A stretch of DNA of 64,000 nucleotides from Corallococcus coralloides DSM 2259 (GTDB lineage: Bacteria > Myxococcota > Myxococcia > Myxococcales > Myxococcaceae), in the NCBI RefSeq assembly GCF_000255295.1, contig NC_017030.1, forward strand, positions 3,472,001-3,536,000, read 5' to 3'. The notes under the pieces were generated by a model. That model saw only the letters and a program-made list of their open reading frames with translations. It was not told where the DNA came from and searched no databases. Positions 12,142 through 20,212 of this stretch are shown here, piece after piece; the first letter of the stretch is position 1, and the number at the start of each line of letters is the position of its first letter. Both the position numbers and the translations under genes were made by a program.

Positions 12142-12549
12142 TCAGCTCATCTTCTCCAGCAGGCTCCGCAGCTCCGCCTGCTCCGCCGCGCTCAAGCGGC
12201 CGAGCCTCACGCTGAACGCCTCCGACAGCATCGCGAGCCCCCTCGCCGTCACCTTGCGACCCGCCGGAGTCACCTGCAGCCGGTGCCGCCGCAGGTCCTC
12301 CGCGTCCAGCTCCCTGCGCAGGAAGCCTGCCGCCTCCAGCCGCTTCACGTACACCGTGATCGTCGGCTTCGGCATGCTCAGGGTCGCCGCCAGCTCGGCC
12401 GGGTAGGGGTGCTCCTCCACCTGCGACAGCACGAACAACTCCTTCGTGTCCAACCCCAGCCCGCTGATGTCGGGGGAGACCCCCGCGATGACCGACATCA
12501 ACAGGTTGTAGTTCAGCGACCAGATCTTCGCCGGGTCGATCTTCGACAT
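12142..12549 (-). CDS. MarR family transcriptional regulator
   Basis: Protein of 135 residues with a winged helix-turn-helix: LDTKELFVLSQVEE, recognition helix region MPKPTITVYVKRLEAAGFL and wing DAEDLRRHRLQVTPAG. MarR proteins usually repress a divergent gene until a small aromatic or oxidant ligand binds. It lies divergently from an aldo/keto reductase gene with an AT-rich 94-base gap carrying an inverted repeat, so autoregulation and control of the reductase are likely. Confidence 0.92.
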   Translation of the reverse strand: MSKIDPAKIWSLNYNLLMSVIAGVSPDISGLGLDTKELFVLSQVEEHPYPAELAATLSMPKPTITVYVKRLEAAGFLRRELDAEDLRRHRLQVTPAGRKVTARGLAMLSEAFSVRLGRLSAAEQAELRSLLEKMS

Positions 12550-12564
12550 GGGCCCTTGCGCGGA

Positions 12565-12604
12565 AATTGGTACAAAATTAAATCAATTCAAGGCTGAACC
12601 AATT
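12565..12604. promoter_or_regulatory. Putative MarR operator in divergent promoter
   Basis: Perfect inverted repeat AATTGGT (12565-12571) and ACCAATT (12598-12604) with a 26-base AT-rich centre, a strong local departure from the GC-rich surroundings. It sits between the divergent MarR and aldo/keto reductase genes, 16 bases before the MarR start and 40 before the reductase start. Binding by the MarR protein is inferred. Confidence 0.55.
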
Positions 12605-12643
12605 CGGCCTCCCTGAAACGGTAACACAACCCCAGGAGACCCC

Positions 12644-13729
12644 ATGCCTCTCGACCACTACGTGACGCTCGGCCGCTCCGGCCTGCGCGTGAGCCCGCTG
12701 TGCCTTGGTGCGATGACGTTCGGTGAAGACCTTGGCTGGGGCACCAGCGTGGAGGAGTCCCAGCACATCATCGACCGGTTCATCGAACTGGGCGGCAACT
12801 TCATCGACACCGCGAACTTCTACACGAAGAGCCATTCCGAGAAGATCATCGGTGACCACGTCGGCAAGCACGCTGCCCGGCGCGACCGCCTGGTCATCGC
12901 CACGAAGTTCAGCGGCAACCTCTACCCCGGGGACCCGAACGGGGGCGGCTCCGGCCGCAAGTCCATCATCTCTGCGTGCGAGAACTCGCTCCGCCGCCTG
13001 CAGACCGACTACATCGACCTCTACTGGCTGCACAACTGGGACAAGCACACGCCCATCGACGAGACGATGGCCGCGCTGGAGGACCTGGTCCGGGCCGGCA
13101 AGGTCCGCTACCTCGGCGTCTCCGACACGCCTGCCTGGAAGGTCGTCGAGGCCAACGTCACCGCGCGCTTCCGGGGCTGGTCGGCCTTCATCGGGTTGCA
13201 GATCGAATACTCGCTGCTGGAGCGCAGCGTGGAGCAGGAGCTGGTCCCCATGGCCCTGGAGCACGGGCTGGGCATCACCCCCTGGTCGCCGCTCAAGAGC
13301 GGCGCGCTCAGCGGCAAGTACACCCGCAAGAACGCGGGCCAGCTGAAGGGAGACCGGGGCGCCTTCATCGAGCCCTACCTGAACGAGAAGACCTACACCG
13401 TCGTGGACGCGCTCGAGGCCATCGCTCGCGCGCATGAGAGCACTCCGGCGCGCGTAGCGCTGGCCTGGGTCATGGCGAAGCCGGGCGTGGGCTCGACCAT
13501 CATCGGCGCGCGGCGGATCGCGCAGCTCGAGGACAACCTGAAGGCCGCCGACGTGAAGCTCACGGCCGAGGAGCTGGGCCGGCTGGATGAGCTCACGAAG
13601 CCCACGTTCGGGTTCCCGCAGAGCATGGAGCCCATGTTCCCCGCCATCCACAACGGCGGGACGTCGGTGAACGGCATCCAGCTGCCGGCTTCCCCCTTCG
13701 GCGTGGAGAAGGGCGACAAGATCTACTGA
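12644..13729 (+). CDS. Aldo/keto reductase
   Basis: NAD(P)H-dependent oxidoreductase with a TIM-barrel fold, 361 residues. Family signatures: VSPLCLGAMTFG at the N terminus, the catalytic Asp/Tyr region FIDTANFYTKSHSEKI, YIDLYWLHNWD with the catalytic His, and a cofactor region GSTIIGARRIAQLEDNL. It most resembles the YajO/L-glyceraldehyde 3-phosphate reductase-like group; the true carbonyl substrate is unknown. The divergent MarR gene probably regulates it, which would fit induction by a reactive aldehyde or quinone. It ends 6 bases from the convergent LysR gene. Confidence 0.95.
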   Translation: MPLDHYVTLGRSGLRVSPLCLGAMTFGEDLGWGTSVEESQHIIDRFIELGGNFIDTANFYTKSHSEKIIGDHVGKHAARRDRLVIATKFSGNLYPGDPNGGGSGRKSIISACENSLRRLQTDYIDLYWLHNWDKHTPIDETMAALEDLVRAGKVRYLGVSDTPAWKVVEANVTARFRGWSAFIGLQIEYSLLERSVEQELVPMALEHGLGITPWSPLKSGALSGKYTRKNAGQLKGDRGAFIEPYLNEKTYTVVDALEAIARAHESTPARVALAWVMAKPGVGSTIIGARRIAQLEDNLKAADVKLTAEELGRLDELTKPTFGFPQSMEPMFPAIHNGGTSVNGIQLPASPFGVEKGDKIY

Positions 13730-13735
13730 CCGCCG

Positions 13736-14656
13736 TCACCGCCGGGGCCGGGGCTTCGTGCCCGGCCTCGTCTCCTCGCGCGCGAACGTGTCCGCCACGA
13801 AGTCCACGAACACGCGCACGCGGGGCGACAGGTGCCGGCGCTCCGGATAGACGACGAACACGTCGGGCCCCGGCGAATGCACCTCGCCGAGCACGGCCCG
13901 CAGCCGTCCGGAGGCCAGCGCCTGCGTGGCGACGAACTCCGGGAGGCGCGCGATGCCCACGCCCTCCTGCGCCAACGTCAGCAGCGCTTCGTTGTTGTCG
14001 GACGCGAAGGGGCCGGGCACTTCCACCTCCTTGCCATCCAGCCGCCACGAGACGCGCTGCCCGCCGCGCAGGTAGGCCAGACACGCATGGCGCTGGAGGT
14101 CCGCCACCTTCCGGGGCGTGCCGTGCCGGCGCAGGTACGCGGGCGAGGCGCAGATGACGGCGCGAGACTCTCCCAGCCGCCGCCGCACGAGCCGCGTGTC
14201 CGCGCTCTCTCCCATGCGCAGCCCCACGTCCACGCGCTCCTCCACCAGGTCGATGAAGCGGTCCGTGAGCCCCAGCGCGCACTGAATCTGCGGATACGCG
14301 GCGAGGAACGCCGGCAGCCGTGGCACCAGCCAGTGACGGCCCAGGTCCATGGGCGCGGTGACGTGCAGCGGGCCGCGAGGCCCCTTCGACTCGCGCAGCT
14401 CGCCTTGCGCCGCCTCCAGCTCCGCCACGATGCGCTGGCCCCGCTCGAAGAGGGACAGCCCCTCGGGTGTCGGCTGGAGCCGCCGGGTGCCGCGCTGGAG
14501 GAGCAGCACTCCCAACCGGCCCTCCAGGCGGGCCACCGTCTTGCTGACCGCGGAAGGGGACACGCCGAGTGCCCGGGCCGCCGCGCTGAAGCTGCCCGTT
14601 TCGAGCGTCCGCACGAAGGCGCCCAGCCCGGCGAGCGGCTCCTGGATGAGGGTCAT
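13736..14656 (-). CDS. LysR family transcriptional regulator
   Basis: Protein of 306 residues: LysR helix-turn-helix at about 8-70 (FVRTLETGSFSAAARAL, SPSAVSKTVARLEGRLG) followed by a periplasmic-binding-like effector domain with LPAFLAAYPQIQ and VFVVYPERRHLSPRVRVF, typical of the DsdC/CrgA-like branch that controls quinone or aldehyde stress genes. It is divergent from an NAD(P)-binding reductase gene and is the likely regulator of that gene. The C-terminal tail is short and basic. Confidence 0.93.
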   Translation of the reverse strand: MTLIQEPLAGLGAFVRTLETGSFSAAARALGVSPSAVSKTVARLEGRLGVLLLQRGTRRLQPTPEGLSLFERGQRIVAELEAAQGELRESKGPRGPLHVTAPMDLGRHWLVPRLPAFLAAYPQIQCALGLTDRFIDLVEERVDVGLRMGESADTRLVRRRLGESRAVICASPAYLRRHGTPRKVADLQRHACLAYLRGGQRVSWRLDGKEVEVPGPFASDNNEALLTLAQEGVGIARLPEFVATQALASGRLRAVLGEVHSPGPDVFVVYPERRHLSPRVRVFVDFVADTFAREETRPGTKPRPRR

Positions 14657-14709
14657 TCAAGAACTCTAGGAACAGGACATGTGCCCGACAAGCCACTACC
14701 CGGCCACGG

Positions 14710-14728
14710 GGGAACACTGCAGGTTCCC
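14710..14728. promoter_or_regulatory. Inverted repeat in LysR/reductase intergenic region
   Basis: GGGAAC (14710-14715) and GTTCCC (14723-14728) flank a 7-base centre containing CTGCAG, 22 bases before the reductase start. Its position between divergent genes suggests a regulator site, presumably for the LysR protein. Confidence 0.4.
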
Positions 14729-14749
14729 TCCCATTCACGGGAGCGGATC

Positions 14750-15634
14750 ATGAAAGTCTTCGTGTTGGGCGCGACGGGGTACATCGGCGGGTCGGTGGCG
14801 GCGCGGTTGATGGCGGCGGGGCACCAGGTGGTGGGCACCGCCCGGACGCAGGACAAGGCGCGGGAGCTGGAGGCGCGCGGCATCCAGGCCACGGTCGCCT
14901 CGTTCGACGACCTGGACACGCTCGCGCGGCTGGCGAAGGACGCCGACGCGGTCATCAACGCGGCGTCCGCGGACGAGCGCAAGGTGGTGGAGGCGCTGAT
15001 TGCCGCGCTGAAGGGCTCCGGCAAGCACTTCATCCACACGAGCGGCTCCAGCATCGTCGCCACCGACGCGGGCGGCGAGCTGACCGCCGGAGTGCACGAC
15101 GAGGACACGCCCATCGAGCCCGTGCCGGAGAAGGTGGCGCGCATCTCGCTGGACAAGACGGTGCTGGACGCCGCGAAGGACGGCATCCACACGAACGTCA
15201 TCTGCCCGTGCCTCATCTACGGCAAGGGCCTGGGACTGAACCCGGACAGCGTGCAGCTGCCGCCGCTCATCCAGTACGCGCGCGAGACGGGCACGGCGCG
15301 CTACATCGGCAAGGGGGAGAACGTCTGGTCCAACGTGCACATCGAGGACCTGGCGGACCTGTACCTCCTGGTGCTGGAGCGCGCGCCGGCCGGGACGTTC
15401 TATTTCGCGGAGAATGGCGAGGCGAACTTCCGCGACGTGGTGACGGCCATTGGCAAGAGCCTCCACCTGCCCGTGGGCAGCATGCCGCTTCAGGAAGGGG
15501 AGAAGCGCTGGGGCGTGGAGCTGGGACGGCTGGCGCTCGCGTCCAACAGCCGCATCCGCGCGAAGCGGGCCCGCGCGCTGGGCTGGAAGCCCCACCGGCC
15601 CTCCGTGTTCGACGTGCTCGCGGAGCTGAAGTAG
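14750..15634 (+). CDS. NAD(P)-dependent epimerase/reductase (atypical SDR)
   Basis: Protein of 294 residues with an N-terminal Rossmann motif, VFVLGATGYIGGSVA, then the segments DADAVINAAS, HFIHTSGSSIV and the loop PCLIYGKGLGLN. This matches extended/atypical short-chain dehydrogenases of the NAD-dependent epimerase type. ATG 14750 follows GGGAGCGG and starts exactly at the Rossmann strand, so longer frames are rejected. Substrate unknown; the divergent LysR gene suggests inducible expression. Confidence 0.92.
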   Translation: MKVFVLGATGYIGGSVAARLMAAGHQVVGTARTQDKARELEARGIQATVASFDDLDTLARLAKDADAVINAASADERKVVEALIAALKGSGKHFIHTSGSSIVATDAGGELTAGVHDEDTPIEPVPEKVARISLDKTVLDAAKDGIHTNVICPCLIYGKGLGLNPDSVQLPPLIQYARETGTARYIGKGENVWSNVHIEDLADLYLLVLERAPAGTFYFAENGEANFRDVVTAIGKSLHLPVGSMPLQEGEKRWGVELGRLALASNSRIRAKRARALGWKPHRPSVFDVLAELK

Positions 15635-15686
15635 CCGAGCGCGAAAGGGGATTTCCTCGCCAGGATGCGGGGCTCGGGTCGTATGC

Positions 15687-17126
15687 ATGGCGACACCGTC
15701 TTCCCGCGAGGCCGTGATGCCACCCGTCCCACCCTGGTCCTGGTTCTCCGCGCTGCTCCTGGGGGCACTCTGCGCCTGCGGCACCCCTGTCCCCGAGCCG
15801 GTCCCTCCCGAGGCCCCGCCGCCCTTGAGTGAGCAGATGGATCCCGCCCTGGCCGCGCGGCTCCAGGCGGCGCGCGAGGCGGTGCTGGCGGACACGTGCT
15901 TCCGGGAGCGGCCGGACGGGGACGGGTGCGAGTGGGGCGACTTCCCCTTCGACCCTGGCGCGTTCGCGATGAGCCACGACAGCGGCGAGGCCATCCTCGT
16001 CATCGACGACTTCCCCACGCTGCCGCTCCGGACGCTGCGCTACCAGAACCGCCTCCGGGGGTATTACCGGGTGGATGGGCAGGGGCAGCTGGCGCCGGTC
16101 TCCTTCTCCTGGCGGCTCCCCGTCACGCTCCACCGGGTGCTCCAGTCCTTCGCGTCGCCGGACTTCATCCCCGCGGAGCAGCTGCGCTCCCTGGAACCGC
16201 TGCTCTCGGAGACGTACCGCGCCCAGGCCAACGACAGCGCGGGCCATGGCAGCTTCGTGTTCTCGGTGCTGGTGGAGACCAATCCGCACCAGTCCCTGGT
16301 CCTGCTGGACACGTTGCGCTTCCAGACCTTCGCGGCCGAGGAGTTCTGCGACACCTCCGGGACGCCCGCGTCCTTCGAGCGCCTCCGGGCGAAGGCCTCG
16401 GTCGTCGCGGACGGGCTGCGCACCCTGATGGCGGAGCACGGCGTGCGCTACGTCAACCTGAGCTCGGGCGTGACGCTGGCCTCGGTGCGTGCGGACTGGT
16501 TGGCGTCCTGCCAGGGGCCCCTCCCCGACGACTCCGTGCTGCGCGGGAAGCTGGCGGCCTATATGCCCATCTATGCCGCGCTCTTCCACACGCCGGGCGT
16601 CTTCACGGCCCAGTCCGCCATCGACGCCATCAGCCCGGAGGAGAACCCCTTCGACTTCGCGTCATTGCTGTTTCCCAACCGGCTGCGGGTGGGGTTCTTC
16701 TCGGTGCTCGAGTCCGGCCTGGACGCGGAGGGCCGGGGCTCGCACGCGTCCCTCGGCGGTTGGCCGGGGCAGGCCAACGTGGACGTGTATGTGAATACGG
16801 GCGTGCTGCCCCAGCGGCCCTTCGAGCACAACCGGACGCCGCTGCTCCAGGTGGATGCCTTTGGCGTGGACATCCTGCCCATCACCCGGGCCACCACGTC
16901 CTGGGTCGCGCCCCTGGCCCTCTCCCGGTTCATCCACGCACGGTCCGCCCACTTCGAGGGGCAGGAGCTGTCGGACGCGCTGATCCGTCAGGTGATGGAA
17001 CGGATGCTGCCGCCGAGCTGCGCGGACCTGCCCGGGGGCGTCTGCCGCTACCAGGACCCGCTGCTGCACGGGCAGACGGAGGCGGTCCGGCTCAACTACC
17101 GCCGGCGGGAGTACACCGCGCCCTGA
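15687..17126 (+). CDS. Subtilisin-like (S8-like) lipoprotein, divergent
   Basis: Secreted protein of 479 residues. The signal peptide ends in a weak lipobox (GALCACGTP) and is followed by a Pro-rich spacer. Three segments fall in the order of the subtilase triad: ILVIDDF with Asp107/108, AGHGSFVFSV with His187, and ATTSWVAPLALSRF with Ser405, resembling the usual GTSxAAP motif. YVNLSSGVT also looks like the conserved subtilase strand. It is therefore probably an envelope serine peptidase or an inactive relative; no family match was run. An alternative ATG at 15717 gives a slightly shorter signal peptide. Confidence 0.72.
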   Translation: MATPSSREAVMPPVPPWSWFSALLLGALCACGTPVPEPVPPEAPPPLSEQMDPALAARLQAAREAVLADTCFRERPDGDGCEWGDFPFDPGAFAMSHDSGEAILVIDDFPTLPLRTLRYQNRLRGYYRVDGQGQLAPVSFSWRLPVTLHRVLQSFASPDFIPAEQLRSLEPLLSETYRAQANDSAGHGSFVFSVLVETNPHQSLVLLDTLRFQTFAAEEFCDTSGTPASFERLRAKASVVADGLRTLMAEHGVRYVNLSSGVTLASVRADWLASCQGPLPDDSVLRGKLAAYMPIYAALFHTPGVFTAQSAIDAISPEENPFDFASLLFPNRLRVGFFSVLESGLDAEGRGSHASLGGWPGQANVDVYVNTGVLPQRPFEHNRTPLLQVDAFGVDILPITRATTSWVAPLALSRFIHARSAHFEGQELSDALIRQVMERMLPPSCADLPGGVCRYQDPLLHGQTEAVRLNYRRREYTAP

Positions 17127-17163
17127 GTGCTCCCGGCGGAGCGCGATGGTGTAGGAAGACCTC

Positions 17164-17784
17164 GTGACGCCTCCAAGCCTCCCCTCGCGCCCCATCTCCA
17201 CGGCCGCCTTCCAGGGTGTGACGCTGGCCTTCTTCACGGGCTGCGCCGCGTGGCTCGTGCGCGAGTCGCGGGAGCTGGGAGGCCGTCCCGGGATGATGGC
17301 GCTGGGCGTGGCGGTGGCCTCGGCGGGCCTGGCGCTCGTGGCGCTGGGCGCGCTCGTGGGGCTGCTGCGGAGCGGAAGACTCCTGGCGCTGCGCTCACGC
17401 GCGGAGATGGGCACCTATGCGCTGGTGCTCGCGACCATGGCCGTGCTGGCGCTGGTGGGCCTGCGGCTCTTCTCCTCGGAGGGACGGCCCGCGCTCGCCA
17501 CGTTCTGCCTGGGCGTCGCCGGGTGGCTCGCGGGGGTGGGCCTGCATGGCGTGCCCGCGCTGTTCCTGGGCCCCACGGGCTTCATCGATTCGCTGGGGCG
17601 GCGCACGCCGTTCTCCCGGCTGGAGTGGTTCACGTTCCAGCGGGAAAAGGGGGACCTGCCCCGCGTGCGCCTCCAGGCGGGTCACGGGACGCGGCTGCTC
17701 TTGGCCGCGCGGCTCGCGAGCTCGGACGAGGACGCGGTGCGGACCGCGCTCGTCGGAGCCGGCCTTACTTCCCGGCGGCGGTAG
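17164..17784 (+). CDS. Membrane protein of unknown function
   Basis: Protein of 206 residues with four likely membrane helices (near 14-34, 43-66, 84-103 and 114-136), then a soluble C-terminal part of about 60 residues containing FSRLEWFTFQREKGDLPRV and a basic end. I do not recognise a family. GTG 17164 is used because it precedes the first helix by a short polar stretch. The last 20 bases overlap the convergent secreted protein gene. Confidence 0.72.
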   Translation: MTPPSLPSRPISTAAFQGVTLAFFTGCAAWLVRESRELGGRPGMMALGVAVASAGLALVALGALVGLLRSGRLLALRSRAEMGTYALVLATMAVLALVGLRLFSSEGRPALATFCLGVAGWLAGVGLHGVPALFLGPTGFIDSLGRRTPFSRLEWFTFQREKGDLPRVRLQAGHGTRLLLAARLASSDEDAVRTALVGAGLTSRRR

Positions 17785-18361
17785 CGTCCTTCCACGGGTC
17801 TCCGCCCACGCCGAAGGCCTCCAGCTGGAAGGACTGCGTGCCGGAGACGCGCACCAGGCCCAGCACCGGGACGCTGGGAGACCACTGGGCGATGATGCCT
17901 CCCGCGTACGAGTACTCCGACACCGCCAGCTTCCTTCCGGCGATGTTCTCCGTCGTCTCCCGCAGCGGGTGGGGTCTCCGGTCGGCGCCCGGCTGGTTGA
18001 ACGGCGCGGGCGTGTCTTTCGGCGGACGGCCGGGCACGCGCAGGCGCAGGAGCAGCACGCTCTTCGCGCTGAAGCGCTCGCCCTCCACCAGGAAGTCGAA
18101 GCCCACGCGTCCGGCGGCGGGCACGTCGAGTTCGATGATGACCCACCGGCCGCGCTTGCCCTCGTGGCGGCCCGCACCGCCCAGCTTGATCACGAACTGC
18201 GGGGGCCCGTCCGGCGACATGTTCACGTAGCGCGCCCAGCCACCTTCACGCACGACGAGCGGCAGGCCGAACAACGCATCCGGCGCGCCGTCCTGCGCCC
18301 GCGCGGGCAGGGCCCCCAGGCCCACGAGCAGCAACGCGAGCAGCGTCAGGAACCGTCCCAT
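17765..18361 (-). CDS. Secreted protein, paralogue of divergent neighbour
   Basis: Exported protein of 198 residues with a clear signal peptide (FLTLLALLLVGLGALPARAQ). The mature part opens with GGWARYVNMSPDG and later has KLAVSEYSYAGG and VPVLGLVRVSGTQSF. The same order (a G-W-x-x-Y strand pair near the start, then a V-x-G-L/V-x-x strand near the end) is seen in the divergent neighbour at 18414-19148, so the two are probably old duplicates. Function unknown; an envelope carrier or sensor is possible. ATG 18361 follows GGGGGA. Confidence 0.78.
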   Translation of the reverse strand: MGRFLTLLALLLVGLGALPARAQDGAPDALFGLPLVVREGGWARYVNMSPDGPPQFVIKLGGAGRHEGKRGRWVIIELDVPAAGRVGFDFLVEGERFSAKSVLLLRLRVPGRPPKDTPAPFNQPGADRRPHPLRETTENIAGRKLAVSEYSYAGGIIAQWSPSVPVLGLVRVSGTQSFQLEAFGVGGDPWKDATAAGK

Positions 18362-18413
18362 GTGTCCCCCGGACTTGTCCGGCGTCGAGCCCCGGACCGA
18401 TAGTGCTGTTCCC

Positions 18414-19148
18414 ATGCGCCGCCTCCTGTGTCCCGTGTGCACCGCCGTGCTGCTCTCCGCCACGCCGGCCATGTCCGCCGCGCCCGACGCGGGCCTCGCT
18501 CCCGCCACGACGGTGGCCCCCTCCGACGCGGGAACGCCCGCCCCCGCGGATCCGCCCATCGCCCCCGAGCGCCTCGCGGAGGCGCGCGCCCTGGTGCCGC
18601 CCCTGCTGCTCTACGGCCAGCTCCAGCCCGTCGTGGGCACGTGGGTGGAATACACCGTCCGTTCGAAGCAGGTCACCTTCCCCGTGCGCGCGGCTGTCGT
18701 GGGTGAGACGCCGCGCGAACGCGACACGCTCTACCAGGTGGAGCTGGACTACCAGACGGCGCCCCGCGCCCTCATCATCGCCTGGGTGGCTCGCGCGGGG
18801 ACCGGCCGCGCCGTGGTGGAGCGGCTGGCCATCACCGTGCCGCCCAACACCCCCGTCGCCATCCCGGTAGACCTCCTCGCGGACCACGCCGCGCTCCGGG
18901 GGACGCCCGTCCGCCAGCGCGACACCGACGTGCGCGCCGGCCCCTTCGCCGGCAAGGGCCGCGAGGAGACCTTCCGCCTGGAGTCCGGCCAGCAGATGAC
19001 CGTGGTGACGGCGGCCCGGGTGCCCGTGTTCGGCGTGGAGTCCCTGCGCGACGCGGAGGTCACCTGGACGGCGCAGAAGAGCGGCACCGGGGCCCGGCCC
19101 TCGCTGGACGCCGTGCCGCTGTCGCTGCCCCGGCTGCCCGTGCCCTGA
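18414..19148 (+). CDS. Secreted protein, paralogue of divergent neighbour
   Basis: Exported protein of 244 residues: signal peptide (LLCPVCTAVLLSATPAMSAA), an Ala/Pro-rich linker to about residue 50, then a domain beginning with VGTWVEYTVRSKQVTF and ending with ARVPVFGVESLRDAEVTW. These match in order the motifs of the protein encoded in the opposite direction 52 bases away, so the pair probably shares a promoter region and a related role. Function unknown. Confidence 0.75.
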   Translation: MRRLLCPVCTAVLLSATPAMSAAPDAGLAPATTVAPSDAGTPAPADPPIAPERLAEARALVPPLLLYGQLQPVVGTWVEYTVRSKQVTFPVRAAVVGETPRERDTLYQVELDYQTAPRALIIAWVARAGTGRAVVERLAITVPPNTPVAIPVDLLADHAALRGTPVRQRDTDVRAGPFAGKGREETFRLESGQQMTVVTAARVPVFGVESLRDAEVTWTAQKSGTGARPSLDAVPLSLPRLPVP

Positions 19149-19157
19149 CCCGAGGCT

Positions 19158-19358
19158 TCAGCCGAACGGGTAGCCCAGCACGCAGTAGAAGCCGCGGATG
19201 TAGATGGTGAGCGCCGCGAACATCTCCGGCGCGAACGTGGTGATGGCGCCGACGCCGAACATGAACGCCATCAGCAGCACCGTGAACTCCGCCATGGCCT
19301 GCCCCCGCGAGCGGGAGCGCCGCATCCACCGGTAGCCACGCGACAACCAGCCATTCAT
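19158..19358 (-). CDS. Small TadE-like membrane protein
   Basis: Protein of 66 residues with a basic N terminus, the short motif RGQAMAEF and one hydrophobic helix (TVLLMAFMFGVGAITTF). The R-G-Q-A-x-x-E motif before a helix is shared with the other proteins of this operon and with TadE/Flp-type pilin-like proteins, suggesting insertion like a prepilin. Last gene of a five-gene unit; its ATG overlaps the preceding stop as ATGA. Confidence 0.72.
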   Translation of the reverse strand: MNGWLSRGYRWMRRSRSRGQAMAEFTVLLMAFMFGVGAITTFAPEMFAALTIYIRGFYCVLGYPFG

Positions 19359-20212
19359 CGATTCGACTCCTGGGGAAGCGGAGCACGCTCGAGCACGAAC
19401 GTGATGAGGGATTCGGGGGGACCGTCCTTGTCGAGCGGCGCCAGCGTCAGCGACAGCCGCTCACCGGGGCGCTCGAAGTCGAGCACCTCCACGCCGCGCG
19501 CGAGGCGCCGGCCCGAAGGCGCGTAGCCTGTGGAAGGCAGCTGCGCCCGGTAGAACTCCGCGAGCATCTGGGGCGTGCCGTGCGCCACCTGCGTGAGCGT
19601 GGTGCTGCCCGCGCCCAGCCCTTCGTTGCCTTCGTCCACGCGCAGCACCGTCACCGCGCCCGGCGGCTGCGGCAGCGACGCGGGCGCCGTGCCCTGCAGG
19701 TGGATGCCCTCGCGCGCCTCCACCAGCGAGGGGAACACGAGCGTGCGCGTCGTGGCGCCACCCACGCGGATGGTGGTGACGGCCACCAGCGCGCCCAGCC
19801 GCTCGTCGTAGTAGTTCACGGAGCCGCCCCCCGCGCCGTCGTCCTGCGTGACGATGTGGCGGCCCCGCAGCCGGAACTCCCGCGCGTAGAACTCCAGCAC
19901 CTCGCCCGGCGGGTGGTCCGTTTCGAAGTAGAGCATCTCCATGGGGCTGCCGTTGGTCACCAGCCGGCCCATGGGCACCATCACCGCGCCGGGAAAGGGC
20001 GGGATGACCCGCGTCACCCGGCCCACGCCGGCATCCGGAAACGGCGGCGCCGGGGGCAGGGCGACCTCCGGCGTGGCGGGCGGCTTCGCCGGGGCCTCCG
20101 TCGCCGGGGCCGGCGGATCCTTCAGCAGCGCGGCGGTGGCCACGAGCGCGAGCAACCCGCCCAGGCCCAGCCAGCGCGTGAGCGCACCCGTGTGGTCCGT
20201 CAGTCCGCTCAT
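19355..20212 (-). CDS. Single-pass membrane protein with duplicated domain
   Basis: Protein of 285 residues with one N-terminal membrane helix (WLGLGGLLALVATAALL), an Ala/Pro-rich spacer, then two similar halves. The first has PPFPGAVMV and VLEFYAREFRLRG; the second has PQPPGAVTV and LAEFYRAQLPSTG, which I read as an internal duplication. Not a known Tad component, but locked into the operon by ATGA overlaps on both sides (19355-19358 and 20209-20212). Probably an envelope-facing partner of the TadE-like proteins. Confidence 0.75.
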   Translation of the reverse strand: MSGLTDHTGALTRWLGLGGLLALVATAALLKDPPAPATEAPAKPPATPEVALPPAPPFPDAGVGRVTRVIPPFPGAVMVPMGRLVTNGSPMEMLYFETDHPPGEVLEFYAREFRLRGRHIVTQDDGAGGGSVNYYDERLGALVAVTTIRVGGATTRTLVFPSLVEAREGIHLQGTAPASLPQPPGAVTVLRVDEGNEGLGAGSTTLTQVAHGTPQMLAEFYRAQLPSTGYAPSGRRLARGVEVLDFERPGERLSLTLAPLDKDGPPESLITFVLERAPLPQESNR

